Source: Rhodococcus triatomae BKS 15-14
GTDB lineage: Bacteria > Actinomycetota > Actinomycetes > Mycobacteriales > Mycobacteriaceae
Length of the DNA: 64,000 nucleotides
Reading direction: 5' to 3'
NCBI GenBank assembly: GCA_000341795.1
Contig: AODO01000020.1
Location: 62,001-126,000, forward strand
Shown piece after piece: positions 8,926 to 17,612 of the stretch. The position numbers were made by a program, and so were the translations under genes. Position 1 is the stretch's first letter; the number at the start of each line of letters is the position of its first letter. A model generated the notes under the pieces. That model had not been told where the DNA came from, made no database searches, and was given only the letters and a program-made list of their open reading frames with translations.

Positions 8926-9855
8926 TCACCAGGTGAGGTTCTCCTCGCAGCTCGACCCGTCGGCGGACGACTCCACCTGCACGGTGGCGTGTTCGAGGCC
9001 GTGGGTGTCGAGGACGGTCTTGGCGGCGCGCAGCACGTCCTGACTGTCGCCCTCGGTGGTCAGGTGCACGGTGGCGACGTCCATCCCGGTGGTCAGCGTC
9101 CACACGTGCAGGTCGTGGACGCCGGACACGCCCGGCAGGGCCTGCAGGTCGGCGCGCACCGCCTCGACGTCGACGTTCTCCGGGGACGCCTGGGTGAGGA
9201 TGCGGAGCGCCGCCGCGGCCAGCTTCACGGCACGCGGCACCACCCACAGCGAGATGAGCACACCGACGACGATGTCCGCGAAACTCCACTGGAACGCGAG
9301 GACGAGTGCACCGGCGATGAGGACACCGACCGAGCCGACGGCGTCGGCGAGCACTTCCAGGTATGCACCGCGCACGGCGAGGGAGTCCTTGGCGTCGGCG
9401 CGGAGCATCACCATCACGACGAGGTTGGCGGCGAGTCCGGCGGCGGCGGTCAACATCAGCGGGACGCCCGGGATCTCGGGGGCGTCGCCGATCCGCTCGA
9501 TCGCCTCGTACATCACCCAGACGGCGACGGCGAGCAGCAGGACCGCGTTCGCCATCGCGGTGAGCACCTCGGCGCGGTGCCATCCGAAGGTGCGGGCAGC
9601 CGCCTTGGAACCCTGCCGGGCCAGCAGCAGCGCGACGAGACCCATCGACATCCCCACGACGTCGGTGAGCATGTGGCCTGCGTCGGCCAGCAGGGCGAGC
9701 GATCCGATCGTGACGCCGACGACGACTTCGAGCACGAGGAATCCGACGAGGACGACGAGGGCGACGACCATGCGCCGGATGCGGGCGGTCGACGGACCGG
9801 CGCCGCCCGGCACCGGGCCGCCGTGTCCGTGTGCGTGTCCGTGCCCGGCTCCCAT
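8926..9855 (-). CDS. cation diffusion facilitator (CDF) metal exporter
   Basis: A CDF-family divalent metal/proton antiporter of 309 aa, probably exporting zinc or a similar ion. It has a His-rich N terminus (GHGHAHGHGG), six hydrophobic segments, and a C-terminal cytoplasmic domain with VHDLHVWTLTTG. The TM2 metal motif LADAGHMLTD keeps both ligands. TM5 reads YLEVLADAVGS, so a Glu occupies the position where many zinc CDFs have His. AGGGGA precedes the ATG. A palindrome 60-80 bases upstream is a candidate metal-sensor operator. It converges with the SDR gene. Confidence 0.9.
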   Translation of the reverse strand: MGAGHGHAHGHGGPVPGGAGPSTARIRRMVVALVVLVGFLVLEVVVGVTIGSLALLADAGHMLTDVVGMSMGLVALLLARQGSKAAARTFGWHRAEVLTAMANAVLLLAVAVWVMYEAIERIGDAPEIPGVPLMLTAAAGLAANLVVMVMLRADAKDSLAVRGAYLEVLADAVGSVGVLIAGALVLAFQWSFADIVVGVLISLWVVPRAVKLAAAALRILTQASPENVDVEAVRADLQALPGVSGVHDLHVWTLTTGMDVATVHLTTEGDSQDVLRAAKTVLDTHGLEHATVQVESSADGSSCEENLTW

Positions 9856-9915
9856 CGGCCTGTCCCCTCGTTCGACGATTCGCGTGCGAAGGTCGCTCGA
9901 ACCTTCCCCGGCATC

Positions 9916-9935
9916 ATATGCACGTATTCGCATAT
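9916..9935. promoter_or_regulatory. ATATGC-N8-GCATAT inverted repeat upstream of the CDF exporter
   Basis: Perfect 6-bp arms (9916-9921 and 9930-9935) in an unusually AT-rich patch between the CDF gene and the divergent serine hydrolase gene. The position and shape suit an ArsR/SmtB-type metal sensor, but no regulator is encoded next to it. Confidence 0.4.
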
Positions 9936-9982
9936 ATGAAAAGAGTGCCGTTGTCTTACACTTGAACTCAACTTCAATTAAG

Positions 9983-9996
9983 GTGACGGGCGTCAC
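9983..9996. promoter_or_regulatory. GTGACG-GG-CGTCAC palindrome
   Basis: A perfect 6-2-6 palindrome 30 bases before the start of the serine hydrolase gene at 10027. It lies where a -10/+1 region would be and could be an operator. Unproven. Confidence 0.3.
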
Positions 9997-10026
9997 ACTC
10001 CAGGCGTCTGCGAAGGGAACCGGCTC

Positions 10027-11166
10027 ATGGTGGAGATCCACGGAACCTGCGACACACGGTTCGAGGAACTGCGGGAGTCGCTGCGCCGCAACGTCGAGTC
10101 CGGCGAAGACCTCGGCGCATCCATCGCCGTCACGATCGACGGCGTACCGGTGGTCGACATCTGGGGCGGCTGGGCCGACACCGACCGCACGACGGCGTGG
10201 GAGCGCGACACGATCACCAACGTCTGGTCGTGCAGCAAGACGGTGACCGCACTCGCCGTCCTCGTGCTGATCGACCGGGGCCGCATCGACCCGTACGCCC
10301 TCGTCTCCAAGTACTGGCCGGAGTTCGCCGCCAACGGCAAGGACACCGTCGAGGTCCGGCAACTGCTGTCGCACACGTCGGGGGTGTCCGGGTGGCAGGA
10401 CCCGATCACACAGGAGGAGCTCTACGACCTCCCGCTCGCATGCGCCCGCCTCGCGGCCCAGGCACCGTGGTGGACGCCCGGCACCGCCTCCGGCTATCAG
10501 GCGATCAACCACGGGCACCTGCTCGGTGAACTGGTCCGCCGGGTCGACGGCCGGGGCCTGCAGCAGTTCGTCGCCGACGAGATCGCCGGTCCGCTCGGCG
10601 CCGACTTCCGCTTCGGCGTGGACCGCGCCGACTACGGCCGGGTCGCGAATGTCGTTCCACCGCCACCGCTTCCGATCGACCTCGCTTCCCTCGATCCCGA
10701 CTCGGTCCTCGTCAAGACGTTCGGCAACCCGCCGGTCGACGCGACCGTGTCGTGGACCGACGGCTGGCGCGGCGCGACGATCGGCGCCGCCAACGGACAC
10801 TCCAACGCACGTGCCCTCGCCCGCATCCAGTCCGCGATCGCCTGCGGCGGCACCGTGGACGGCGTCACGCTGCTCTCCCCCGACACCGTCGCGCTGATCT
10901 TCGAGAAGCAGTCCGACGGCGTCGACAACGTGCTCGGCGTGCCGGTCCGCTTCGGCATGGGTTTCGGACTGCCCACCCCGGAGTCGGTGCCCTACGTCCC
11001 GGAGGGCCGGATCTGTTTCTGGGGCGGGTGGGGTGGCTCGCAGATCGTGGTCGACACCGACCGCCGCGCGACGATCTCGTACACGATGAACCGGATGGGC
11101 GCCGGACTGCTCGGGTCCGAGCGTTCCGCGGAGTACGTGGCCGCCGCGTTCGCCGCACTGGACTGA
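10027..11166 (+). CDS. beta-lactamase-related serine hydrolase (class C / EstB type)
   Basis: A 379-aa serine hydrolase with a penicillin-binding/beta-lactamase fold. The nucleophile motif S-x-x-K is SCSK in [15 protein letters not shown] (about residue 76), and [10 protein letters not shown] is the family's conserved stretch. GYQAIN supplies the Y-x-N-like tyrosine region and FWGGWGGSQ sits in place of the KTG strand. No signal peptide is seen, so it is probably a cytoplasmic esterase or peptidase rather than an exported lactamase. It stands alone, divergent from the CDF exporter. Confidence 0.85.
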   Translation: MVEIHGTCDTRFEELRESLRRNVESGEDLGASIAVTIDGVPVVDIWGGWADTDRTTAWERDTITNVWSCSKTVTALAVLVLIDRGRIDPYALVSKYWPEFAANGKDTVEVRQLLSHTSGVSGWQDPITQEELYDLPLACARLAAQAPWWTPGTASGYQAINHGHLLGELVRRVDGRGLQQFVADEIAGPLGADFRFGVDRADYGRVANVVPPPPLPIDLASLDPDSVLVKTFGNPPVDATVSWTDGWRGATIGAANGHSNARALARIQSAIACGGTVDGVTLLSPDTVALIFEKQSDGVDNVLGVPVRFGMGFGLPTPESVPYVPEGRICFWGGWGGSQIVVDTDRRATISYTMNRMGAGLLGSERSAEYVAAAFAALD

Positions 11167-11224
11167 GCAGCGGTTCCTTCCGATCCGCCCGACAGCCGGA
11201 CGGGCTCGCGAGCGGCGTGGTCGC

Positions 11225-12367
11225 CTACTCCGGCGGATAGGCGGGATTCGGCACCGTCGGCGGCAGGGTCGCGATCGCCGAGATCCGGCTGAGCCCCGCC
11301 ACCTGCAGCAGGTCCACGATCAGCGACCGGATCTGCGCGAAGACGACTGTCGCCGAGATCCCTGCGTTCTCCACCAGTTCGGCCTTCGCGCCGACCGCGA
11401 CCGACCGCAGCACCCGCGCCGCCTCCGCCCGGTCCGGTTGCTGGCCGGGATCGGCGAGCACCACACGACGCAGCACGTCCACCGCGTGCGCGAGCTTCTC
11501 GACCTCGTCGACCAGCCTGGGATCGAGGATCTCGTCGTCCCGGACCAGCGACAGCGAACGCCGGGCCAGCACCCGGATGTTGCGCATCGCGTTGTCGATC
11601 GGATCCGCGGCCGCGGCGAGCCGGTCGAAACGCTCCCTGGACCCCCGGTACAGCGGCGACAGACGACTGATCTCCCGACCGCCGCTCAGACTCGATCGCA
11701 GGCCTTCGATCGTCGTCTGGGTGGTGCGGGCCTTGCGCAGCGCCGTCTCGATCGGCTTGGGATCGTTGGCGACGAGTCCGTCCGCGACCAACTGCAGCAC
11801 CTCCGAAGCCGTGCCGAGGATGTCCGCCGCGGTCTTGCGGGCCCGCAGCACCGGATGTACCGGCACGAGCGTGACCACCAGGAAACCGACGACACCACCG
11901 ATCAGGGCATCGAGCATCCGATCCGGTCCGCCGCCCTGCTGAGGCGGAATCAACGTCGCGACCAGAACCGCGGACGTCCCCGCCTGCATGGAGATGATCG
12001 GGCCACCGTCGAGGAAGATCGCCGTCGTCATCGCCAACGCGACGACGAGGGTGATCTGCCAGGCGCCGGTGCCGATGATCGCGATCAGCGTGTCACCGAC
12101 ACCGATTCCGACGGTGACACCGACGATCAGCTCGACCGATCGGCGCACCCGCGCACCCAGGGAGAGACCGAGCGACACCACCGCCGCTATCGGCGCGAAG
12201 AACGGGTCGTGGTGATGGAACAGATCGTTGGCGACGAACCAGGCGAGGCCCGCCGCCAACGCGCACTGCAGAACCGGGAACGCGGAGGCCCGCACCCGGA
12301 CAGTCGAAACACGCAGCCGCTCTCGCGCTCGACTGCGTGTGTACGGCCGAAACCTACTCGACGCCAA
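11225..12367 (-). CDS. FUSC family membrane protein (aromatic-acid-exporter-like)
   Basis: A 380-aa membrane protein. About six hydrophobic segments occupy residues 28-170 (for example FPVLQCALAAGLAWFVAN and ITLVVALAMTTAIFLDGG). A long helical cytoplasmic part follows, rich in Arg, Leu and Glu. This layout matches the fusaric acid resistance/YccS-like FUSC family. The substrate is unknown. The N terminus overlaps the end of the upstream DUF3151 gene by 14 bases, so the two are coupled. The true start could be a GTG about 20 codons later. Confidence 0.75.
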   Translation of the reverse strand: MASSRFRPYTRSRARERLRVSTVRVRASAFPVLQCALAAGLAWFVANDLFHHHDPFFAPIAAVVSLGLSLGARVRRSVELIVGVTVGIGVGDTLIAIIGTGAWQITLVVALAMTTAIFLDGGPIISMQAGTSAVLVATLIPPQQGGGPDRMLDALIGGVVGFLVVTLVPVHPVLRARKTAADILGTASEVLQLVADGLVANDPKPIETALRKARTTQTTIEGLRSSLSGGREISRLSPLYRGSRERFDRLAAAADPIDNAMRNIRVLARRSLSLVRDDEILDPRLVDEVEKLAHAVDVLRRVVLADPGQQPDRAEAARVLRSVAVGAKAELVENAGISATVVFAQIRSLIVDLLQVAGLSRISAIATLPPTVPNPAYPPE

Positions 12368-12770
12368 GCGCCTCGGCCGCCCGCGGATCGCAGTCCTCGA
12401 GCAGGTCGAGGCAGCGGGCGTGTTCGTCCGTCTCCCCGATCGACTTCGCTGCCCGGGCCAGCGCGGCGACGCAGCGGAGGAATCCGCGGTTCGGTTCGTG
12501 GCTGTAGGGAACCGGGCCGAAGCCCTTCCAGCCGTTGCGTCGCAACTGGTCGAGGCCCCGGTGGTATCCGGTGCGCGCGTACGCGTAGGCGGTGATCGTC
12601 TCGTCGTCGGCGAGCGCGGCCTCGGCGAGGTACGCCCAGGCGATCGACGCGGTGGGGTGGGCGGCCGCGACCTGCTTCGGATCGGCGCCGTTCAGCAGGT
12701 CCGATTCGGCGTCGTCGTCGCCGGGCAGGAGGGTGGGCTGGGGGCCGAGCAGGTCACCGAAGGAGGTCAT
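12354..12770 (-). CDS. DUF3151 family protein
   Basis: A 138-aa soluble protein of the actinobacterial DUF3151 family, starting MTSFGDLLGPQPTLLPGDD. It is helical, with segments such as AYLAEAALADDETITAYAYARTG (residues about 45-67) resembling a TPR-like pair. It corresponds to Rv0360c by family and position, and is divergent from the Rv0361-like gene. It has no known catalytic residues or membrane segment. Function unknown. Confidence 0.85.
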   Translation of the reverse strand: MTSFGDLLGPQPTLLPGDDDAESDLLNGADPKQVAAAHPTASIAWAYLAEAALADDETITAYAYARTGYHRGLDQLRRNGWKGFGPVPYSHEPNRGFLRCVAALARAAKSIGETDEHARCLDLLEDCDPRAAEALGVE

Positions 12771-12911
12771 GCGTCCATTGTGCTCGCACCACCCACGCAA
12801 CGATCCGGCGACACCCCCGGTGCACGAAGCGGACGCCCGCCGAGCGACCCGTAGGCTGCTCCCCGTGACGCGGTGATCGACGTCACCCCGAGACATCAGA
12901 GGGGGCCAGCC

Positions 12912-13544
12912 GTGCCGGACAACAGCGAACCGGACGAGGCGTCGCCAGGCGGATCGCCGTCGAGTGCACCGTCGGCCCCGCCCCCGGCGGCCGAGTCGGA
13001 GGCGCGGACGGTCGCCATCCCGCACGTCCCGCGCGCGACGCCCACCCGGATCGGCCCCGGAACCCCGCCCCCGCCCGGCACCGACGCGGCTCCGGCGCGT
13101 GTCCCCGAACCGGCGCCGAGCGGACGCCGTCGGTGGCCGCTGGTCGTCGCGGCCCTCGCCGTGCTCGCGATCGCGGCGGCCGGCATCGCGGTGCTGGCCG
13201 TCAAGGTCGGCGGCGGCGACTCCACCGAGGACGACGTGCGCGGCGCGATCACCGGGTTCGTGCAGGCCGTGGACCGCGGCGATCTCGCGGCGCTGCGGGC
13301 CGGCACGTGCGGCGAACTCGGCGCCTACTACCAGCAGGTCTCGGATGCCGACTTCGACTCGGTGTACCGCTCGGCGAACTCGGATCGCGCGGTCCCGATC
13401 CTCGACAGCATCGACGCCGTCGCCGTCACCGACGACACCGCGCTCGCGCAGGTCACGGTGCACACGGCGAATGCGGCCGCCTCCACGTCGGTCCGGTCGT
13501 TCGCCCTCGAACTGCAGGACGGCGTGTGGAAGGTGTGCAGTTAG
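12912..13544 (+). CDS. membrane-anchored protein resembling Rv0361
   Basis: A 210-aa protein with a long Pro/Ala/Ser-rich cytoplasmic N terminus (residues 1-75), one membrane helix (WPLVVAALAVLAIAAAGIAV, about 77-97) and an extracytoplasmic domain. The outer domain resembles the NTF2-like DUF4878 fold: FVQAVDRGDLAALRAGTCG, ending LELQDGVWKVCS, with two cysteines that could pair. The GTG at 12912 is chosen because the preceding in-frame codons read as non-coding. Its place next to DUF3151 and near fba matches Rv0361. Function unknown. Confidence 0.75.
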   Translation: MPDNSEPDEASPGGSPSSAPSAPPPAAESEARTVAIPHVPRATPTRIGPGTPPPPGTDAAPARVPEPAPSGRRRWPLVVAALAVLAIAAAGIAVLAVKVGGGDSTEDDVRGAITGFVQAVDRGDLAALRAGTCGELGAYYQQVSDADFDSVYRSANSDRAVPILDSIDAVAVTDDTALAQVTVHTANAAASTSVRSFALELQDGVWKVCS

Positions 13545-13582
13545 GACGTGACTTCTGATCCCGAAGGGGCGGAAGACGTGCC

Positions 13583-14425
13583 CTACAGGTCGGCGAGGGC
13601 GGGGAAGACGTCGGCCATGCCGACGGGCTTGCGGTGCAGCACCCGGTGCACGTCGCCGCTCACCCGCGAGAGGTCACCGTTCGCGACAGCCAGGTAGGAA
13701 CTGACCCAGCCGTCGACCTCCCACGGCTGGGCACCGAAACCGGCGCGCGACGCGTACGCCTCCTCCGGCGTCTCGCGGTGGTAGCCGATGGGCCGGCCGA
13801 GCGCCGCGGTCAACGCCTCCGCGACGTCCGCCATCGACAGGGCGTGCGGACCGGTCAGTTCGAGAGTCCGGCCGTCGAACCGGTCGGTCGCGAGTACCGC
13901 GGCGGCGACCTCGACGACGTCCGCCCGCGCGACCATCGCGGCGCGGCCGTGCCCGGCCGGACCGCGGATCACGTCGTCGTCGCCGATCATCGACGGCATC
14001 AGGTCGAGGTAGAGGTTGTCGCGCAGGAACGTGAAGTCCAGGCCGCTGTCCCGGATCGCCTGTTCGGTGTGCCAGTGGTCACGCCCGAAGGTGAACGTGC
14101 AGTCCGGCGCGGCCCCGACGAACGACACGTACACGATCCGACGCACCCCTGCGTCCACCGCGGCAGCGACCGCGGCGCGCTGCAGGTCGGCACGGTCGAC
14201 GGTCTCGGTCGCCGAGACCATGAAGAAGGTGTCGACACCGCGCAGCGCCGCGGACAGGCCCGGATCGCCGAACGCCGATCGGGCGACGGTCGCGCCCGGG
14301 AGCGACGGCGCCCGCGCGGGATCGCGGGTGATCAGGAGAGTTGGCGTGCCGACGACGGACAGCAACTCCGCGACGCCGCCGCCGAGGTGACCGGTCGCGC
14401 CGGACACGGCGACCCGCTCGCTCAT
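13583..14425 (-). CDS. NAD(P)H-binding NmrA/SDR-a5-like oxidoreductase
   Basis: An atypical SDR of 280 aa. The nucleotide-binding loop GATGHLGGGV is at residues 9-18, followed by a Rossmann fold with YVSFVGAAPD (about 98-107) and FTFLRDNLYLDLMP. The catalytic Tyr-Lys pair of classical SDRs is not evident, as is usual for the NmrA/azoreductase-like branch, so it may be a redox sensor or a quinone reductase. It is followed on the minus strand by nothing closer than the convergent gene at 13544. Confidence 0.8.
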   Translation of the reverse strand: MSERVAVSGATGHLGGGVAELLSVVGTPTLLITRDPARAPSLPGATVARSAFGDPGLSAALRGVDTFFMVSATETVDRADLQRAAVAAAVDAGVRRIVYVSFVGAAPDCTFTFGRDHWHTEQAIRDSGLDFTFLRDNLYLDLMPSMIGDDDVIRGPAGHGRAAMVARADVVEVAAAVLATDRFDGRTLELTGPHALSMADVAEALTAALGRPIGYHRETPEEAYASRAGFGAQPWEVDGWVSSYLAVANGDLSRVSGDVHRVLHRKPVGMADVFPALADL

Positions 14426-14452
14426 GCCTTCAGCCTACGACCGCCGAGACGA

Positions 14453-14510
14453 CGACAGTGCAGTTCCCGTCGCAATTGCCGGGTCGGCCGCGACGGGAAC
14501 TGCACTGTCG
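14453..14510. terminator. 21-bp perfect stem-loop downstream of fba
   Basis: Arms 14453-14473 and 14490-14510 pair without a mismatch around a 16-base loop. It starts eight bases past the fba stop codon. There is no T tract, as with other hairpins in this window. Confidence 0.8.
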
Positions 14511-14517
14511 GGGAGAA

Positions 14518-15555
14518 CTAACCCGCGGAGACGGAGCGCCCCGCGGACTTGAGGTCGTTGCACGCCTCGAGGACACGGGCCGTCATGCCTGCCTCGGCCT
14601 TCTTGAGGTAGCTGCGCGGGTCGTAGACCTTCTTGTTGCCGACCTCGCCGTCGATCTTGAGGACACCGTCGTAGTTGGTGAAGAAGTGACCGGCGATCGG
14701 ACGCGAGAACGCGTACTGGGTGTCGGTGTCGACGTTCATCTTCACGACGCCGTAGCGCAGCGAGTCCTCGATCTCGGACTTCAGCGAGCCCGAGCCGCCG
14801 TGGAAGACGAAGTCGAACGGCTGCGAACCGGCGGGCAGTCCGAGCTTCGCGGTCGCGGCCTCCTGGCCCTCCTTGAGGACCTCGGGCTTGAGGACGACGT
14901 TGCCGGGCTTGTAGACGCCGTGCACGTTGCCGAACGTCGCGGCGAGCAGGTACTTGCCGTTCTCGCCGACGCCGAGGGCGTCGACGGTCTTCTCGAAGTC
15001 CTCGCGCGAGGTGTACAGCTTGTCGTTGATCTCGGCCTCGACACCGTCCTCTTCGCCGCCGACGACGCCGATCTCGACCTCGAGGATGATGTTGGCGGCC
15101 TTCGACAGCTTCAGCAGGTCCTGCGCGATCTGCAGGTTCTCGTCGATCGGCACCGCGGAACCGTCCCACATGTGGGACTGGAACAGCGGGTTCAGTCCCT
15201 GGTTGACGCGCTCCTGCGAGATGGCCAGCAGCGGGCGGACGAAGCCGTCGAGCTTGTCCTTCGGGCAGTGGTCGGTGTGCAACGCGATGGTGACGTCGTA
15301 CCTGGCGGCGACCACGTGCGCGAACTCGGCGAGCGCGACGGCGCCGGTGACCATGTCCTTCACACCGAGACCGGAACCGAACTCGGCGCCACCGGTGGAG
15401 AACTGGATGATGCCGTCACTTCCGGCGTCCGCGAAGCCCTTGATGGCCGCGTTGATCGTCTCGGAGGAGGTGCAGTTGATGGCGGGGAAGGCGAACGAGT
15501 GTTCCTTGGCCCGTCCGAGCATCTCGGCGTAGACCTCGGGAGTTGCGATGGGCAC
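14518..15555 (-). CDS. fba: class II fructose-bisphosphate aldolase
   Basis: The glycolytic/gluconeogenic aldolase that interconverts fructose-1,6-bisphosphate with dihydroxyacetone phosphate and glyceraldehyde-3-phosphate. It is 345 aa. The class II zinc and catalytic motif ALHTDHCPKDKLDGF (Asp and His ligands), EVEIGVVGGEEDG, FGNVHGVYKPG, VFHGGSGS and KMNVDTDTQYAF are all present. The GTG at 15555 has GGAGG nine bases upstream; an ATG 24 bases earlier lies before that site and is rejected. The class, size and neighbourhood match Rv0363c. It ends in a strong hairpin and is divergent from the DedA pair. Confidence 0.97.
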   Translation of the reverse strand: MPIATPEVYAEMLGRAKEHSFAFPAINCTSSETINAAIKGFADAGSDGIIQFSTGGAEFGSGLGVKDMVTGAVALAEFAHVVAARYDVTIALHTDHCPKDKLDGFVRPLLAISQERVNQGLNPLFQSHMWDGSAVPIDENLQIAQDLLKLSKAANIILEVEIGVVGGEEDGVEAEINDKLYTSREDFEKTVDALGVGENGKYLLAATFGNVHGVYKPGNVVLKPEVLKEGQEAATAKLGLPAGSQPFDFVFHGGSGSLKSEIEDSLRYGVVKMNVDTDTQYAFSRPIAGHFFTNYDGVLKIDGEVGNKKVYDPRSYLKKAEAGMTARVLEACNDLKSAGRSVSAG

Positions 15556-15699
15556 GGCGACAGACCTCCACGTCGGCAATTCGGGTGCGCTCGGCCGATC
15601 GGGCCGGCAGCGTTGTTCCTAGCAGTATGGCAACTGTCCGGCACCACGTCTCGTGTGAGTCCGAGATCGGGCGATACGGGCACTGCCAGGGATCGGCGG

Positions 15700-15705
15700 T
15701 ACTGT
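15700..15705 (+). promoter_or_regulatory. -10 hexamer for a probable leaderless dedA transcript
   Basis: TACTGT sits seven bases before the GTG at 15713, the spacing expected if transcription begins at the start codon itself. No Shine-Dalgarno sequence is visible. Confidence 0.45.
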
Positions 15706-15712
15706 GGTCCGC

Positions 15713-16450
15713 GTGATTGTGCAGGCAGCCGCTGACCTCGGGACCGCAGGCCAGGACTCCGTGACGAATCTGGCGCTTCTGCCGGGATTCCTGGACCCGG
15801 TCAACCTCCTCAACTCGTTCGGCACATGGGTGCTGGTCGGACTGCTGGTGGTGGTGTTCATCGAGTCCGGCCTCCTGTTCCCGCTGCTGCCCGGCGACTC
15901 GCTGCTGTTCACGGCCGGTCTCATCGCTGCGTCGAAGTCCACCGAGGTCGAGCCGTTCGCGCCGCTGTGGGTGCTGATGGTGACCATCCCGATCGCCGCG
16001 TTCCTCGGTGACCAGGTGGGCTACTGGATCGGCGCGAAGGGCGGCGCCGCCCTGTTCAAGTCCGACGACGCCCGCTTCTTCAAGAAGAGCTACATCGACG
16101 AGTCGCATGCCTTCTTCGAGAAGCACGGCCCGATCACCATCTTCCTGGCCCGCTTCGTGCCGATCGTCCGGACGTTCGCGCCGCTGGTCGCGGGCGCCTC
16201 GAAGATGAAGTACTCGGTGTTCCTCACCTACAACGTCATCGGTGCCGTCGTCTGGGGCGCGGGCGTCACGCTGCTCGGCTACCTGCTCGGCCAGATCGGG
16301 TTCATCCGCGACAACGTCGACGTCATCTTCCTCCTCATCGTCTTCGTCTCCGTCATCCCGATCATGATCGAGGTCGTCAAGCGCTACTCGGCGTCCCGCA
16401 AGCGCAGCGTCACCGACACCCCGGCCGCCACGGACGAGTACACGCCGTAA
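15713..16450 (+). CDS. DedA family membrane protein (first of two)
   Basis: A 245-aa DedA/VTT-domain protein, a family implicated in lipid flipping across the cytoplasmic membrane. It has the amphipathic N-terminal GTWVLVGLLVVVFIESGL, then FPLLPGDSLLFTAG with the re-entrant loop residues, GDQVGYWIGAKGG, and FLARFVPIVRTFAPLVAGAS, carrying the family's essential Arg residues. It matches Rv0364 by position. Two GTG starts compete (15704 and 15713); the latter suits a leaderless transcript. A second DedA gene follows three bases after the stop. Confidence 0.88.
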   Translation: MIVQAAADLGTAGQDSVTNLALLPGFLDPVNLLNSFGTWVLVGLLVVVFIESGLLFPLLPGDSLLFTAGLIAASKSTEVEPFAPLWVLMVTIPIAAFLGDQVGYWIGAKGGAALFKSDDARFFKKSYIDESHAFFEKHGPITIFLARFVPIVRTFAPLVAGASKMKYSVFLTYNVIGAVVWGAGVTLLGYLLGQIGFIRDNVDVIFLLIVFVSVIPIMIEVVKRYSASRKRSVTDTPAATDEYTP

Positions 16451-16453
16451 TCG

Positions 16454-17104
16454 ATGACGTTCGCAGCCCCTGACCTGGGGTCCTTCGCGAGCGTCGGACC
16501 CGTGGTGGTGTGGGCGCTCGTCGTCACGTTCGTCTTCCTCGAGTGCGCGTTCGTCGTCGGCCTGTTCCTGCCCGGTGACTCGATGCTGCTCACCGCGGGC
16601 ATCGTCCTGGCCGGTCACTCCGCGGGCGCGGCACACATCTGGTCGCTCTCGGCCGGCGCGGCGGCCGCCGCGATCGCAGGCAACCAGGTCGGTTACTCGA
16701 TCGGACATCGCAGCGGCCACCATCTCGTCGCCCGCCGCAACGGCCGCTACGTCAACACCGCGAATCTTCACAAGGTCAACGCGCTGCTCGACCGGAACGG
16801 GTTCTGGTCCGTGCTGATCGCCCGCTGGATTCCGTGGGTCCGGACGCTGTGTCCGCTCGTCGCCGGCGCGGCCCGGATGAACCACCGCACGTACACGATC
16901 GCCAGCACGCTCGGCGCCCTCGCGTGGGCACCGGTCCTGCTGCTGCTCGGGTTCTACGCGGGCGAGTTCCTCGAACGCGTGCCGTGGTTGCTGCCCGCAG
17001 TGCTCGCCGTGCTCGTCGTCGCCCTGGTCGTGGGAACCGTCGTCGGTGTGGCGCAGTACCGGCAGGAACTGGCGAAGCCCGCCGAGGACTACGAGGTCGA
17101 CTGA
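16454..17104 (+). CDS. DedA family membrane protein (second of two)
   Basis: A 216-aa DedA/VTT-domain protein. It has ECAFVVGLFLPGDSMLLTAG (re-entrant loop), GNQVGYSIGHRSG, and LIARWIPWVRTLCPLVAGAA, matching the family core, plus four to five hydrophobic segments. It starts three bases after the first DedA gene, so the two are cotranscribed. It is clearly a paralogue of its neighbour but divergent, with a shorter C-terminal tail. A role in undecaprenyl-phosphate or phospholipid flipping is known for some DedA proteins; which lipid these two handle cannot be read here. Confidence 0.87.
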   Translation: MTFAAPDLGSFASVGPVVVWALVVTFVFLECAFVVGLFLPGDSMLLTAGIVLAGHSAGAAHIWSLSAGAAAAAIAGNQVGYSIGHRSGHHLVARRNGRYVNTANLHKVNALLDRNGFWSVLIARWIPWVRTLCPLVAGAARMNHRTYTIASTLGALAWAPVLLLLGFYAGEFLERVPWLLPAVLAVLVVALVVGTVVGVAQYRQELAKPAEDYEVD

Positions 17105-17114
17105 CTCACGGACC

Positions 17115-17603
17115 TCAGCGGCCGCCGCGGCGACGGTGCCGGTCGAGGGCGGCGACGAGGAGACGTTGCACGACCTCGCCGGTGCGCGGCCCGGGCGTCA
17201 CCACCGACACCCACGACTGCGCCGCGTACGCCGGGTGCGGGAGTACCCGATCGGCTTCGGCGAAGTCGTACTCGTCCCGGTGTCGGGCGTGCTCGGCGGG
17301 GTCGAAGCCCAGCAATTCCCGGAACACGTCACGGCCGACTCCGATGTTCAGCCGGTAGACGCCGTCGCGGTCCAGCCGTGACGCGGTGTCGAAGCCGGGC
17401 ACGTCCTGCGTGACGATCGTCGAGAACGGAAAACGCCGGTCGTCGCTGTCGGCGTCGAAGACGAACACGTCGCCCCACGCGCCCTCGGGTGCTCCCGTGT
17501 CGGCGCTCGCGACGACGGCGACCGCGCCGTCGACACCGGAGACCACCGCCAGGGCCTCCTCGAACGTCCACGTGTCGTCGGGTGGAGTCGTCATGTCGGC
17601 CAC
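17115..17603 (-). CDS. DUF6194-like protein
   Basis: A soluble protein of 162 aa starting at a GTG with GAGG seven bases upstream. It contains WGDVFVFDADSDD, RFPFSTIVTQDVPGFDTASR, and YRLNIGVGRDVFRELLG, which I recognise as a DUF6194-type domain found in many actinobacteria. No known catalytic motif or membrane segment is seen. It begins nine bases after the stop of the GH76 gene and probably shares its transcript. The two genes converge with the DedA pair. Function unknown. Confidence 0.7.
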   Translation of the reverse strand: MADMTTPPDDTWTFEEALAVVSGVDGAVAVVASADTGAPEGAWGDVFVFDADSDDRRFPFSTIVTQDVPGFDTASRLDRDGVYRLNIGVGRDVFRELLGFDPAEHARHRDEYDFAEADRVLPHPAYAAQSWVSVVTPGPRTGEVVQRLLVAALDRHRRRGGR

Positions 17604-17612
17604 GTCAGGACC

